Source: Candidatus Omnitrophota bacterium (GTDB lineage Bacteria; Omnitrophota; Gorgyraeia; Gorgyraeales; Gorgyraeaceae). Taken from it: DNA of 32,416 nucleotides. Below, one piece after another: positions 32,133 to 32,416 of this stretch. The stretch is from positions 12,791 through 45,206 of the forward strand of contig DNHS01000033.1 of NCBI GenBank assembly GCA_003485765.1. The letters run 5' to 3'. The notes below the pieces were generated by a model. The model was not told where the DNA came from. It saw nothing but the letters and a program-made list of their open reading frames with translations, and did no database searches. Position 1 is the first letter of the stretch, and each line of letters starts with the position of its first letter. Both the position numbers and the translations under genes were made by a program.

Positions 32133-32416
32133 TAGAGCCTATTAAATGGAAAGATAATAAAATAGTTTTTATTGACCAGACAGAGCTGCCTGTAAAACTC
32201 AAGTATGTAAAATGCAGAGATATTGACATATTGTGCAAGGCAATAAAAAAACTTAAGATAAGAGGCGCTCCTTTAATAGGCGTGGCAGTTGGACTGGGAT
32301 ATGCATTAGCTGGTATTAATTCAAAAGAAAAAACATTCAGAGGCCTTAAAAAAGATTTTGACAGGGCTTCTTTGAAATTAAGAGCTACAAGGCCTACGGC
32401 AGTGAATCTATTCTGG
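32129..32416 (+). CDS. mtnA: Methylthioribose-1-phosphate isomerase, N-terminal part cut by the window end
   Basis: MtnA converts methylthioribose 1-phosphate to methylthioribulose 1-phosphate in methionine salvage; the eIF2B-like family also includes ribose 1,5-bisphosphate isomerase. The 96 visible residues begin MIEPIKWKDNKIVFIDQTEL and include IRGAPLIGVAVGLGYA and ATRPTAVNLFW, both conserved in MtnA. The ATG overlaps the previous stop in an ATGA junction. The frame is open to the last base. Confidence 0.9.
   Translation, partial: MIEPIKWKDNKIVFIDQTELPVKLKYVKCRDIDILCKAIKKLKIRGAPLIGVAVGLGYALAGINSKEKTFRGLKKDFDRASLKLRATRPTAVNLFW

Noticed and set aside
1..32416. CRISPR array, tRNA or rRNA genes, prophage or transposase genes
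   Set aside because: Reading both strands I found no regularly spaced direct repeats, no cloverleaf with a TTCGANTC-type arm in the gaps, and no matching proteins.

Overview
The window is 32.4 kb of AT-rich bacterial DNA with every recognisable gene on the + strand. It reads as the chromosome of a Gram-negative-type (outer-membrane) bacterium from a little-cultured lineage. My best guess is Candidatus Omnitrophota or a neighbour in the PVC/FCB area; this is an inference from gene content and style, not from a marker tree. The outer membrane is implied by lnt, a LolC/E permease with LolD, MlaE/MlaF/MlaD and an entericidin-like lipoprotein. Alongside these sit genes best known from Firmicutes operons: mcsA-mcsB-clpC, a YacL-like PIN/TRAM protein followed by ispD-ispF-cysS, and tmk-holB-ricT-metG-tatD.

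Layout. 1-3029: the 3' part of secA overlapping lnt. 3048-5443: a good promoter and a 766-residue exported protein of unknown function, with an internal twin-arginine-like segment and a LysM-like C-terminus. 5444-6052: an otherwise gene-poor stretch with a tiny lipoprotein gene, two consensus-like promoters and two palindromic repeats. 6053-10248: lysS, lolC/E, lolD, ilvE. 10450-14488: the mcsA-mcsB-clpC arginine-phosphorylation and proteolysis block, without ctsR. 14492-19957: an envelope block (AsmA-like protein, mlaE, mlaF, mlaD) split in the middle by ruvC-ruvA-ruvB. 19968-23593: PIN/TRAM protein, ispD, ispF, cysS. 23794-29954: tmk, holB, ricT, metG, nifS/iscS, tatD. 29948 to the end: a CPBP membrane protease, a DUF362-ferredoxin protein and the 5' part of mtnA. 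Most genes abut or overlap (ATGA junctions), so long polycistronic transcripts are likely.

The most unusual content is not protein-coding. Three intergenic elements (10251-10425, 23595-23778, and 27704-28009 in inverted orientation) share a 133-nt core that folds into one long interrupted hairpin. Five base pairs change on both sides between copies 1 and 2, while the internal-loop sequences stay fixed. Each core is enclosed by perfect or near-perfect inverted arms of 21-25 bp whose sequence differs from copy to copy. I do not recognise this family. It behaves like a conserved structured RNA or DNA-hairpin element, and copy 3 is nested inside a second palindrome.

Smaller palindromic repeats also intrude on genes. 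One lies in frame inside lnt, one supplies the last codons and stop of ispD, one supplies the likely ribosome-binding site of lysS, and one contains the stop codon of the CPBP protease gene. No tRNA, rRNA, CRISPR array, transposase or phage gene was seen.
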